IMG/VR virus record: IMGVR_UViG_3300032116_001056
Location: 1-27,965 of that record
Reading direction: 5' to 3' (one strand)
DNA from: a virus
DNA: 27,965 nucleotides
A program made the translations under genes and the position numbers. The notes beneath the pieces were generated by a model. The model ran no database searches and was not told where the DNA came from. It worked only from the letters and a program-made list of their open reading frames with translations. The first letter of the stretch is position 1, and every line of letters begins with the position of its first letter. Shown here piece after piece: positions 1 to 6,090 of this stretch.

Positions 1-180
1 CTTTCGATCGAAGTCCGCATTGTCCTGCTCGTAGGCCGATTTCAGTGCCACCTTGCGGATGCGTTCTACGATCTCTTCTACTTTAGGCACATGGTGATAA
101 TAGGCCAACTGGTTAAGATCATACAGACTGTTGTGTAATATCTTGAACTCGTCTGCGGTGAGAGTGACATCGCAATTCAT
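1..180 (-). CDS. Partial small phage protein, C-terminus beyond window
   Basis: An open frame starts at the ATG at 180 and is still open at base 1, giving 60 visible residues beginning MNCDVTLTADEFKILHNSLY. It is rich in charged residues and probably helical, with no cysteine pair, membrane segment or motif that I recognise beyond one early Cys. The start overlaps the stop of the upstream gene by ATGA, so it belongs to the same translationally coupled series of tiny genes. Function unknown. The open frame, the coupled start and the phage-like composition are seen; membership of an early accessory cluster is inferred. Confidence 0.7.
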   Translation of the reverse strand, partial: MNCDVTLTADEFKILHNSLYDLNQLAYYHHVPKVEEIVERIRKVALKSAYEQDNADFDRK

Positions 181-404
181 TTCATCTGCTCCTTCATCTT
201 GTTCATCATTTCTGTCATCATCCTCATGCTCTGCTCCATCTGTGCCTTGGCATGTCGGGCATCGTTGGCCGGCAAGCAGGTGGCTGAAAACTGTTCGGTT
301 TTCTGGATGTATGCTTGCTCGCGGATACAGTCCATGCGATTGTCAAACTGTGCCAAGGGCGTGATCACGCCCAGATTGGTTATCAATACCAGTTGATATA
401 TCAT
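177..404 (-). CDS. Small membrane-anchored or exported phage protein with a Cys pair
   Basis: This is a 75-residue protein. Residues 1-18 are hydrophobic and could be a signal anchor. A short central part carries Cys26 and Cys43 about 17 residues apart, and the tail is a Met/Lys/Glu-rich helix. Small myovirus proteins with a hydrophobic N-terminus followed by two spaced cysteines are common and have no assigned role. The cysteines could form a disulfide if the domain is periplasmic, which is inference. The start overlaps the stop of the upstream gene by ATGA, and the stop overlaps the next start the same way. The Met-rich C-terminus (several Met in the last 18 residues) is unusual. Confidence 0.7.
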   Translation of the reverse strand: MIYQLVLITNLGVITPLAQFDNRMDCIREQAYIQKTEQFSATCLPANDARHAKAQMEQSMRMMTEMMNKMKEQMK

Positions 405-556
405 TGCTGTGGCTCCAAGGCCTGCAGGCGCAGATACTCTTGATTGAGTTCAGCGATACGTCGTTCATTCTTTGCGTTAGCCTCCAGATCCAGTTCACTG
501 CGGATCTCGCAGAGATGGATCAGTTCTTCTATGACATCATTCATGGTCTTATCCAT
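401..556 (-). CDS. 51-residue helical phage protein
   Basis: A short gene from the ATG at 556 to the TGA at 401, 51 residues (MDKTMNDVIEELIHLCEIRS and onward). Nearly the whole product is a charged amphipathic helix with heptad-like Leu/Ile spacing, suggesting a small coiled coil. It overlaps the end of the upstream gene by 8 bases, and its stop forms an ATGA overlap with the downstream start. These tight junctions are the main support that it is real. A GGAG-like ribosome site lies upstream within the end of the preceding gene. Function unknown. Confidence 0.65.
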   Translation of the reverse strand: MDKTMNDVIEELIHLCEIRSELDLEANAKNERRIAELNQEYLRLQALEPQQ

Positions 557-767
557 TGACTGCTTCTCCTTTGACAAACATTGTGACTTCGTCTTCTACT
601 GAGTCCAGGTGATAGTTGTCTTCTGCCCAGTCTACCCACTCTCCCTGTTCGACTTCAACCTTGGGATGGCCGTCAGATACCATGTCCAGTGCATCGTGCT
701 CGTTGGGAGCAGTCACGGTGAAAATCTCTTCTACGATGCTCCGACGGACGAAAGTGTAGCGTGGCAT
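549..767 (-). CDS. Small acidic phage protein
   Basis: A 72-residue protein starting MPRYTFVRRSIVEEIFTVTA. The opening looks like a short beta strand (YTFVRR, EIFTVTA) followed by an APNEHDALDMV helix and an acidic tail with two Trp residues, an arrangement often seen in small phage proteins of the 'beta strand then helix' type. No catalytic motif is evident. The start lies one base after the TAA of the upstream gene, and the 3' end overlaps the next gene by 8 bases. Function unknown; it is part of the small-gene series running from 1772 down to 1. Confidence 0.7.
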   Translation of the reverse strand: MPRYTFVRRSIVEEIFTVTAPNEHDALDMVSDGHPKVEVEQGEWVDWAEDNYHLDSVEDEVTMFVKGEAVNG

Positions 768-768
768 T

Positions 769-960
769 TTAACTGTTCACTGTGCGATAAGGGCCGAGAT
801 CTTCGAACACACCACGGCGTGCCAGTTCTAATTCCAGAAGGTCTCGCATGACGATGTCTCTCACTCCCAGGCTCTTTAGATCTTGATAAAGATCGTATCT
901 TTGCCGTAAGACCTCGGTCTTGCTTTTAACGATGTCTGCTTTGAGTGCATCTAAGGTCAT
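769..960 (-). CDS. Small helical phage protein
   Basis: A 63-residue protein (MTLDALKADIVKSKTEVLRQ and onward) that is almost entirely helical and charged. A clear AAGGAGC ribosome site lies a few bases before the ATG at 960, which fixes the start. It follows the 114-residue gene by only 9 bases and precedes the 72-residue gene by one base. No recognisable domain. It is probably transcribed from the promoter at 1345-1374. Confidence 0.72.
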   Translation of the reverse strand: MTLDALKADIVKSKTEVLRQRYDLYQDLKSLGVRDIVMRDLLELELARRGVFEDLGPYRTVNS

Positions 961-969
961 GTTTGCTCC

Positions 970-1314
970 TTAGTCTAATCTCGAACCAGCGTAGGCACGG
1001 AAGCCATGTTTTTCAAAAACCTGGGCGGCCGCATAGGCACCGGCTTCTTTGGTGTCAATGTTTTGACAATTATGTTCGGATGGATTCCAGATCGAGAAAC
1101 ACTTTTTGTAGTCGCTACGTTTGACACCAGCGGCAGTGAGCATCTTGCCAAGTTTGGTATTACCCTTGACTCCGTAGATGTCGACCCAGGCGAAGCCACA
1201 GGCATATCGATCTTGTCCACCAAGTTTGTCTTTGAAAAACGCTTCAGCCGCGATATAAGCCGCTGTCTTGGCTTCAGATACGATGTCATTGATCTGTTGT
1301 TGGGTATATTCCAT
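970..1314 (-). CDS. Conserved small phage protein with YACGFAWV motif
   Basis: A 114-residue protein. The start is placed at the ATG at 1314 because an AAAAAGGAGC ribosome site lies just upstream, while a longer frame to 1404 would run back through the promoter. The N-terminus is helical and is followed by RYACGFAWVDIYGVKGNTKL, a segment I recognise from small proteins of many tailed phages, then a WNPSEHNCQN stretch and a KEAGAYAAAQVF helix. The Cys, Trp and Asn residues of these segments look conserved across that family. No activity is known for it. It is the first gene after promoter P1 and so is probably expressed early and strongly. Confidence 0.75.
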   Translation of the reverse strand: MEYTQQQINDIVSEAKTAAYIAAEAFFKDKLGGQDRYACGFAWVDIYGVKGNTKLGKMLTAAGVKRSDYKKCFSIWNPSEHNCQNIDTKEAGAYAAAQVFEKHGFRAYAGSRLD

Positions 1315-1344
1315 ATCAAGCTCCTTTTTATTCACTATACACAC

Positions 1345-1374
1345 ATTATAACCGAAATGACGGTTTCTGGTCAA
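1345..1374 (-). promoter_or_regulatory. Sigma70-type early promoter P1
   Basis: On the minus strand, TTGACC (1369-1374) is followed after 18 bases by a perfect TATAAT (1345-1350). The first gene downstream starts at 1314 with a strong ribosome site. This matches the host housekeeping sigma consensus and fits an early phage promoter. It shares extra bases with the promoter at 1804-1832 beyond the two hexamers, so the two are related copies. Confidence 0.85.
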
Positions 1375-1410
1375 CCGGGGTAGAATAGCGTGGTTAGTGG
1401 GCACTTACCA
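1345..1410 (-). repeat. Promoter-and-gene-tail repeat, copy A
   Basis: This block holds promoter P1 plus the last codons of the upstream 67-residue gene (Val-Ser-Ala-His-stop). Copy B at 1804-1857 has the same order on the minus strand: a GTAAGTG..CACTAACC tail, TTGACC, a CATTTC in the spacer, TATAAT, then TATAGT and an A-rich stretch. The copies are diverged and differ by an indel of roughly 10 bases between the gene tail and the -35. Confidence 0.6.
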
Positions 1411-1597
1411 TGTTAAAAATGCTCTGTTGTAAAAGAGCCACATCTTCGCTTGGCACATAGAAATCAGTGCGTGGATCCCAATACTCCCCGGCGCGAGGGT
1501 CATAGTACAAGACCTGACCATTGGGATAGTGGAACGGACCTTCCAGTCCGGATCTTGGACCATAGTCCTGGTTGTGCTTGAAAACGTGATAGGCCAT
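1394..1597 (-). CDS. Small Tyr/Pro-rich phage protein
   Basis: A 67-residue protein starting MAYHVFKHNQDYGPRSGLEG. The start is chosen at the ATG at 1597 because a GGAGGT ribosome site sits upstream at normal spacing; a longer frame to 1636 would overlap the preceding gene. The sequence is rich in Tyr, Pro and Gly (HYPNGQVLYYDPRAGEYWDP), suggesting short beta hairpins, with a short terminal helix. No known domain. Its last four codons are duplicated, in degraded form, upstream of promoter P2. Confidence 0.7.
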   Translation of the reverse strand: MAYHVFKHNQDYGPRSGLEGPFHYPNGQVLYYDPRAGEYWDPRTDFYVPSEDVALLQQSIFNMVSAH

Positions 1598-1598
1598 G

Positions 1599-1772
1599 TT
1601 ATTGTACCTCCTCGGCACCGATGCGGCAAGCGGCAAAGAATCTCTGCTGGTCGAATCTGCTGTTGGCTTCTTGGCAGGCTGATGCTACTGCTACGGCCGC
1701 TTGTAAACGGCAATGCGGGTCCATTATGGACTCGATGTATTTGGCGAGCAGTTCAAAGTGTTTCTTAGACAT
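1599..1772 (-). CDS. 57-residue MSKKHFE-type small phage protein
   Basis: A 57-residue protein starting MSKKHFELLAKYIESIMDPH and ending around NSRFDQQRFFAACRIG. Small proteins with this layout (MSKKHFE opening, helical middle, then F-x-R-F-D-x-x-R-F-x-A-A-C) recur in many tailed phages as orphan accessory genes, and their function is not established. The start is the ATG at 1772; a longer frame back to 1832 would run through promoter P2. A GGAG-type ribosome site lies upstream. The next gene begins two bases after its stop. Confidence 0.75.
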   Translation of the reverse strand: MSKKHFELLAKYIESIMDPHCRLQAAVAVASACQEANSRFDQQRFFAACRIGAEEVQ

Positions 1773-1803
1773 GCTGTGGCTCCAGTTGTTTACTATAACC
1801 CTT

Positions 1804-1832
1804 ATTATACAGAAATGGTATTTTCCGGTCAA
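1804..1832 (-). promoter_or_regulatory. Sigma70-type early promoter P2
   Basis: On the minus strand, TTGACC (1827-1832) is followed after exactly 17 bases by a perfect TATAAT (1804-1809). It lies 32 bases before the ATG of the 57-residue gene. Spacing and hexamers are near consensus for the host housekeeping sigma factor. It should drive the leftward small-gene cluster. Confidence 0.87.
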
Positions 1833-1857
1833 CCTGGAGGTTAGTGCTCACTTACCA
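1804..1857 (-). repeat. Promoter-and-gene-tail repeat, copy B with gene remnant
   Basis: Copy B of the block described at 1345-1410. Upstream of the -35 it retains what would read Val-Ser-Glu-His-stop, matching the Val-Ser-Ala-His-stop end of the 67-residue gene. No gene body is attached: the terminator at 1861-1887 lies immediately beyond. It therefore looks like the 3' scar of a duplicated gene. Confidence 0.55.
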
Positions 1858-1860
1858 AAG

Positions 1861-1887
1861 AAAAACCCTGCGCAGGGCAGGGTTTTT
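1861..1887 (-). terminator. Rho-independent terminator after the porin gene
   Basis: An 11-bp perfect inverted repeat (AAAAACCCTGC with GCAGGGTTTTT) surrounds a 5-base loop. On the minus strand it ends in a run of T and lies 23 bases after the porin stop. Because the arms end in A and T runs, it could work in both directions. It separates porin transcription from promoter P2. Confidence 0.88.
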
Positions 1888-1910
1888 CAAGGTACTACCT
1901 GTGAAACTTT

Positions 1911-3059
1911 TTAGAACGTGTGACGGATACCAGCAGTGATGCCCACGTTGGTTGACTTGGTTGTTGCTACCAGGTCATTTGAGGCTTTGGCATGATCGAT
2001 GATACCATAGAGATTGGTACGCTTGCTGAGGTTGTACTCATTGAACAGTACCGTGGTCTTGAGATCACCTTTGGAACCCAACCCGTTTTTGTACTCGCCG
2101 TCATAGTAAGCCAATGTAGTGGCGAACTTGGAAGATAGTTCATAGCGCACACCCACGCTGGCGATCTTGGCTTCGGTAGAAGGGCCGGCTGTGGTAGCCA
2201 GACCCAAGATCGGCGTGGTAGCAGTGGCCGTGGTGGTCAAGTGTGAAGCCACGTATCCAGCATCGCTATCAACTGTGTGATAACCAGCGGTCAGCGTGGC
2301 AGCACCAAACTTGACATTGCCACCGTAGGTGGCGCTGGTAGCTTTTTTACCTGTGGCATCTTTGGCTACAAACTGCGCGGCACCCAACACAGCCGGACCT
2401 GCGTCAACTGTAGCACCAAAGGTAGTGGCTGTGCTGGCCGACTCACTACCGGCCACACCACCTGGGCTGTAACCTGCGATCACGCCTACTGGACCAAATT
2501 TGTTAACATATTTCAACATGCCGTCGGCACGGCTGTTTTTGAGACCGTTGGTGTTGCCATACGCATAGATCGACTGATTGATGCGAGCCGAACTCACACC
2601 ATAGGTCGCATTGGATACGACCACTGGAGCTGCAACGCCGTCCATGGCCGCACGCAAAGGATCTGTGATACCACGTGCCGCGATGTCAAGAGTGGCACCG
2701 GTGTTGCGGCCCAACTGCAATTCACCAGCGGTTTTGCTTCCCAGAGCTACATAGGCGAAACGATCAAACAAGATCGAACCCGTGCTACCGTTTTGGCTTG
2801 ATGCACCAGTGGCTGTGTTGATTCCGCCTTCTAACACAAATCGAGTTGATAGTCCATTGCCCAGATCCTCAGTGCCGCGGAAGCCCAAACGGCTGGTAGA
2901 CTGGACACCGCTGTACATATCAGTGCGGTTGCCACCGGCAGCATTGGCTGACGAATCCTGTCGTACTGCATTGTCAAACACACCATAGATGCTAATTGAT
3001 TGTGCGTTAACGGTTGAGACCATCGCGGCCAAGGCCGCAGCTATTGCTAATTTTTTCAT
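1911..3059 (-). CDS. Outer-membrane porin (Gram-negative porin family)
   Basis: A 382-residue protein. Residues 1-19 are a classical signal peptide (MKKLAIAAALAAMVSTVNA) with a cleavage-type V-N-A, followed by QSISIYGVFDNAV, the typical first strand of a betaproteobacterial general porin. Further porin signs are SRLGFRGTEDLGNGLSTRF near residue 75, alternating beta strands throughout, and the C-terminal GITAGIRHTF ending in Phe, the BAM recognition signature. Length is normal for the family (about 350-390). The start is set by the signal peptide and an AAAAGGAAAA ribosome site; a frame running back to 3113 would add an implausible leader. Function: a trimeric outer-membrane channel for small hydrophilic solutes. 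In a phage it may replace or mask a receptor porin, as known for the Lc porin of lambdoid phage PA-2, or alter nutrient uptake (inference). It has its own terminator, and phage genes lie on both sides. Confidence 0.93.
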   Translation of the reverse strand: MKKLAIAAALAAMVSTVNAQSISIYGVFDNAVRQDSSANAAGGNRTDMYSGVQSTSRLGFRGTEDLGNGLSTRFVLEGGINTATGASSQNGSTGSILFDRFAYVALGSKTAGELQLGRNTGATLDIAARGITDPLRAAMDGVAAPVVVSNATYGVSSARINQSIYAYGNTNGLKNSRADGMLKYVNKFGPVGVIAGYSPGGVAGSESASTATTFGATVDAGPAVLGAAQFVAKDATGKKATSATYGGNVKFGAATLTAGYHTVDSDAGYVASHLTTTATATTPILGLATTAGPSTEAKIASVGVRYELSSKFATTLAYYDGEYKNGLGSKGDLKTTVLFNEYNLSKRTNLYGIIDHAKASNDLVATTKSTNVGITAGIRHTF

Positions 3060-3067
3060 TGATTTTC

Positions 3068-3099
3068 CTTTTCGAAAAGAATGTGGCATGAAACGCCAC
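3068..3099 (-). promoter_or_regulatory. Porin leader with two small hairpins at the ribosome site
   Basis: The porin leader contains a 12-base perfect palindrome, CTTTTCGAAAAG (3068-3079), whose 3' half overlaps the AAGGA ribosome site, and just upstream a 5-bp stem GTGGC/GCCAC (3083-3099) with a 7-base loop. In RNA the first could partly hide the ribosome site. Further up, TATAGATA (3134-3141) differs by one base from the T4 late consensus and overlaps the stop of the preceding gene. These are sequence resemblances only. Confidence 0.35.
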
Positions 3100-3136
3100 G
3101 AATTACTTAGCATGTGCAGATGCCATAGAAAAATAT

Positions 3137-4192
3137 CTATATGACTATATTGGCCCGGGCTTCTGAGACCGAATACTGAGCACTGCTGATATTGTTGTCA
3201 ACCGTGGTATTCTCATTGACGTCTACCAGTTGTGTGTCCAGATTGATACCCACGGCATTAAGTACCGCTATATTCCTTCCCTCTCTCATGCTGGCTATCA
3301 CGGCCTGACCAGTGATCGTGGCCATGTTGGCAGTTTGTTCAAAAAACTGTGCTTTGCCACCTGTGGTGATATCGGTGCCAAATTCGTGCAATCTCGATGC
3401 CAGGCCCAGGCTGGCGCTGGTTTGATTTGCTATGATGTTGGCGTTGCTGAAATTGCCTACAACAATGTTGGCTATGTCAATACCAGCCGAGATTAGATTG
3501 TTCTGATTGTATTCTACTTGAAAAGCGATGTTTCCAAAGGACTGATTACTCACAGCAGTTTCTGAAGGATATGCAGTGGCGATGTTGTTGATCCGGGTGT
3601 TGGCGTTGCTGATAAGGCTGATGAAGGCAGAGTTGATTACGTTGCCGTACGATGTATCGGGGCCGTAGGTACCTTGGGCCGGAAGTGGCGCAGGAATGGT
3701 GATGAAATACTCGTCTCCGGCAGGTGGTATACCAGGCGTCACAGTGGTATATGCTCCAGCCAAGGTATAGGACATAACAGTGTACACTCCATTCACTGCC
3801 GATGAAGGTGTGCCCCCGTTTCCGGTCAACGGATTCAAAGCGCCAATTGATGCCAAGCTGATCAGTGCGTTAGATGTTTCGGGCAAATCCACGTTGGTGG
3901 TATTTCCCGATGCCACGCCTAATAGATCATTGACTGTGAGAGAGTTGCCTGGGCCTGTGCCAGTGGCAAAGGTGTTGCCCCAATAGGTTGAAATAGCATC
4001 AGGCAAGGGCTGTGTCAAAGCATTGATCAGCGGTAGGTCTTTGTTGCTTTCTAATGCCTCGACAGCCCGTGACAGTGTTGGTAGATCAGTATCGAAAATC
4101 TTTTTGACCTGGCGAAGGCTGCGACTCAGTGCTTGGTTGGCCAAGGCCTGATCCGGAGGAATGATTTTTTTAAGATTGTTATAAGTGGTCAT
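3137..4192 (-). CDS. Probable virion structural protein
   Basis: A 351-residue protein. Residues 1-70 are helical (LSRSLRQVKKIFDTDLPTL), the middle is rich in Gly, Thr, Ser, Asn and Pro and probably beta-structured or disordered, and residues 240-351 are helical and Ala/Asn-rich. There is no signal peptide or catalytic motif. Its start overlaps the stop of the 370-residue gene by ATGA, and that gene lies directly after the PAAR gene, so the three probably form a tail-tip or baseplate unit. This is argued from context and composition; I do not recognise a named family. Alternative: a tail-associated adhesin. The early predicted helical segment may serve in assembly. Confidence 0.6.
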   Translation of the reverse strand: MTTYNNLKKIIPPDQALANQALSRSLRQVKKIFDTDLPTLSRAVEALESNKDLPLINALTQPLPDAISTYWGNTFATGTGPGNSLTVNDLLGVASGNTTNVDLPETSNALISLASIGALNPLTGNGGTPSSAVNGVYTVMSYTLAGAYTTVTPGIPPAGDEYFITIPAPLPAQGTYGPDTSYGNVINSAFISLISNANTRINNIATAYPSETAVSNQSFGNIAFQVEYNQNNLISAGIDIANIVVGNFSNANIIANQTSASLGLASRLHEFGTDITTGGKAQFFEQTANMATITGQAVIASMREGRNIAVLNAVGINLDTQLVDVNENTTVDNNISSAQYSVSEARANIVI

Positions 4193-5301
4193 ATGAACTT
4201 TTGTGTGCCTTTCCTTACCGTGGTGTTAACCAAGGAGCCTAACTCCGGCAGACCAGATCTCGCCTGTCCTATGAGATCATTGGTGATGGGCAAGGTGTTA
4301 AGAGACCGAGTGAAATATTTTTCTAAGTTAGTGTTGACTGCTCCCCCAGTGGTGGCATAGATTCCTCGTAGTCCGTCGGGTGTGGGCATGGTCAGCGTGG
4401 CAAAGCTATTGGGTAGTATCTTGGTTGGATTCAGCAGATCAGCCATGCTGTTGATGCCAGGGGTGGTCACACCCAACAGGCCTGTGACCTGTTGCAGATC
4501 CCTACCAGTGATCTTGGTCATGCCGTCATAGAGCAGTGCATTTGCGTTGTCGGCCAAGCCTGCAAAATTTCCGCTGATCAAACTTCCGAGGTTGCCAGAA
4601 CTAAGTCCTGATTCTCTCAGCACATTTTCCACCGATGGTATGAGACCGCCTACATCTGTGAGTTGTTTGACCAGGGCCGCTGGATTGCCCAGATTCTCAA
4701 GATTTTTCATGTCAATGAGATTGCCGAGATTCGACAGGTCTCCACCAAAGGCTCCAAAAGCCTGTGAGACCTGGCTGAAACTGCCGGTAATGAGATTGTC
4801 CATCCCCCCGGTCAATGGACCAAAGGTCTTGGCAATGTCTCCGATGTTGGCACCGCTGTTGATAAATTGATTGGCCTGGCTCAGGAAACCGTCGGCACCA
4901 TTGAAAATCTGAGCAAACTTGGTGATGTCTCCGGCGCCCATGAGATTGGTAGCCATGCTACCGACCAGGCCGGTAAATCCGCCATCAAACACTCCGCCTG
5001 GTGCAATACTCCCAAGGGCACTGGCAAAATCTCCAGGGATGGCATTGGTTAAAGCAGGAAAGATATCGGCACCCAGAGTCCTGAGACTGTCTAAGGTACC
5101 ACCCGACAGCACTCCTGTAGCACTGCTAACAATGTCGCTGAACTGTGAAGTAATGCCCAGACCATTGAAGCTGCCCAAGGCGCCGGTCAGGGCTGATGAT
5201 ACACCGAGGCTGCTACCGATACCCGACAATGCGCTGGCACCCGGGATCATGCCCGCACCAGCTATCATCATTACCGAACTGAGTGGACCACCGCAACTCA
5301 T
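4189..5301 (-). CDS. Probable virion/baseplate protein with Gly-Leu-Asn repeats
   Basis: A 370-residue protein beginning MSCGGPLSSVMMIAGAGMIP. It is strongly enriched in Gly, Ser, Leu, Asn and Ala, with many degenerate units of the type L-G-N-L-I or F-G-x-L-x-G (for example FGGDLSNLGNLIDMKNLENLG, residues about 185-205). Such composition is common in phage tail-tip and baseplate proteins. No enzyme motif. It follows the PAAR gene by one base and overlaps the 351-residue gene by ATGA, which suggests joint production with the spike tip. The N-terminal hydrophobic stretch (residues 8-25) could be a membrane-interacting segment or buried core. Specific role not recognised. Confidence 0.6.
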   Translation of the reverse strand: MSCGGPLSSVMMIAGAGMIPGASALSGIGSSLGVSSALTGALGSFNGLGITSQFSDIVSSATGVLSGGTLDSLRTLGADIFPALTNAIPGDFASALGSIAPGGVFDGGFTGLVGSMATNLMGAGDITKFAQIFNGADGFLSQANQFINSGANIGDIAKTFGPLTGGMDNLITGSFSQVSQAFGAFGGDLSNLGNLIDMKNLENLGNPAALVKQLTDVGGLIPSVENVLRESGLSSGNLGSLISGNFAGLADNANALLYDGMTKITGRDLQQVTGLLGVTTPGINSMADLLNPTKILPNSFATLTMPTPDGLRGIYATTGGAVNTNLEKYFTRSLNTLPITNDLIGQARSGLPELGSLVNTTVRKGTQKFI

Positions 5302-5302
5302 G

Positions 5303-5593
5303 CTAACCTATGATCACATTGTTACTGCCAGTGGCTACCCGTGTGCAAGCGGCCAATCCGTCGCCTACCCTGGCTGCCGCACGACCATTGATGTTTACCG
5401 TGGCGCTGCCACCTATGATGGGGGCAGTATGGCCGCCGCATCTTTTACCAGCGGGTCTGAGATGCGGCGAAGAAAAATCACCGCGCCGAGCTGCTCCTCG
5501 ACCGTTGATCACTACATTGTTGCTTGCCGATGCAATGACATAACCACTGCAATGTGGTACTCCGGCATCACCTCTTCTGGCCGCTGCGGGCAT
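5303..5593 (-). CDS. PAAR-motif spike-tip protein
   Basis: A 96-residue protein of the PAAR family. It opens MPAAARRGDAGVPHCSG and shows repeated beta units with NNVVINGRGAARRGD and TVNINGRAAARVGD (around residues 25-38 and 68-82), the typical 'V-x-I-N-G-x-x-A-A-R-x-G-D' pattern, with His and Cys residues (His14, Cys15, His44, Cys52, His54, Cys82) that could bind the tip metal. Length matches free-standing PAAR proteins such as T4 gp5.4. Role: a sharp cone that caps the central tail spike and helps pierce the outer membrane. The start at 5593 has a GGAG ribosome site; it overlaps the previous gene by 26 bases. Two large structural-type genes follow immediately. Confidence 0.9.
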   Translation of the reverse strand: MPAAARRGDAGVPHCSGYVIASASNNVVINGRGAARRGDFSSPHLRPAGKRCGGHTAPIIGGSATVNINGRAAARVGDGLAACTRVATGSNNVIIG

Positions 5594-5783
5594 GTTCTAT
5601 CTCCATCAATCTGTCAAACTTGGGCAACCACGAATCTATTTCGTGATGCTGTTCTTCTGTATGGGGCTCCGGAGGAATTTCGGGGCAGAACTCTATGACA
5701 TGATCGAACACCTCAGGTATGTCTTCATACTTGGTGTACTCATGTATCTGGCCCGAGATCATGATCACGAACCTGTGCGGCAT
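5568..5783 (-). CDS. Small conserved-type phage protein
   Basis: A 71-residue protein starting MPHRFVIMISGQIHEYTKYE. It opens with a beta strand, then a YEDIPEVFDHVIEFCPEIPPEP segment, and ends in a helix with several His/Glu residues. It lies between the LSm-like gene (start one base after that gene's stop) and the PAAR gene, which it overlaps by 26 bases. No catalytic motif is apparent. Its position suggests joint expression with the tail-tip genes; function unknown. Confidence 0.65.
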   Translation of the reverse strand: MPHRFVIMISGQIHEYTKYEDIPEVFDHVIEFCPEIPPEPHTEEQHHEIDSWLPKFDRLMEIEHARSGQKR

Positions 5784-5784
5784 G

Positions 5785-6090
5785 CTAACCAGTGATGATC
5801 TGTTTGCGCACAGGCGCTATGCCCGTGGTGGCTTGGATCCAACTGTCGCGCACGTCATCGCGAGTTTCTGCGATCATGGCCCAACTTGAATTATTTAGCC
5901 TCACAGTTTTGTCCTGATTTGAGCTAAACAGCGCAGGCATCATTTGCAACCCTTGCGGGCTGAGCACTGTGCTTATGGGGTGATCTATGATCATGTGATC
6001 AGGATTGATCTCGATGATTTTGGCCACGAGTTCCTCGCCTGTGATCAGTTTGAAGGTGTATACGGTGTTGGTTTCTATCTTTTGGGTCAT
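5785..6090 (-). CDS. LSm/Sm-like small phage protein
   Basis: A 101-residue protein. Residues 9-30 read TVYTFKLITGEELVAKIIEI, and the following DHMIIDHPISTVLSP matches the first three strands of an Sm-like fold: a 'K-L-x-T-G-E-E-x-x-A-K-V' strand pair, then an 'I-I-x-x-P' strand. Small proteins with this motif are frequent in T4-like marine and freshwater phages and are often described as LSm-like; whether they bind RNA like Hfq is not established. The start overlaps the glutaredoxin stop by ATGA, so it is coupled to the dNTP genes. A GCTAAATA element (5892-5899) inside this gene may serve the structural genes downstream. Fold assignment is from pattern only. Confidence 0.65.
   Translation of the reverse strand: MTQKIETNTVYTFKLITGEELVAKIIEINPDHMIIDHPISTVLSPQGLQMMPALFSSNQDKTVRLNNSSWAMIAETRDDVRDSWIQATTGIAPVRKQIITG
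5892..5899 (-). promoter_or_regulatory. Possible late promoter inside the LSm-like gene
   Basis: GCTAAATA on the minus strand is identical to the elements before the tailspike gene (11873-11880) and the 288-residue gene (15686-15693). It sits about 110 bases before the 71-residue gene and the PAAR/structural block, which would need late expression. It also encodes ordinary codons of the LSm-like protein, so chance is possible. Confidence 0.3.

Noticed and set aside
970-1404. 144-residue version of the YACGFAWV protein starting at 1404
   Set aside because: The extra N-terminus would be translated through promoter P1 and a strong ribosome site precedes the ATG at 1314.
1911-3059. Porin as part of a stretch of host chromosome (prophage edge or misassembly)
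   Set aside because: Phage genes lie on both sides at close spacing and only this gene is bacterial-like here, so a single cargo gene is simpler; misassembly cannot be fully excluded without reads.
1911-3113. 400-residue version of the porin starting at 3113
   Set aside because: It would put a non-signal leader before a perfect signal peptide; the ATG at 3059 has its own ribosome site.
4919-5698. A 259-codon open frame on the plus strand opposite the 370-residue and PAAR genes
   Set aside because: It is antisense to clearly coding sequence (PAAR motif on the other strand), has Pro/Ser/Arg-rich composition typical of shadow frames, and lacks a ribosome site.
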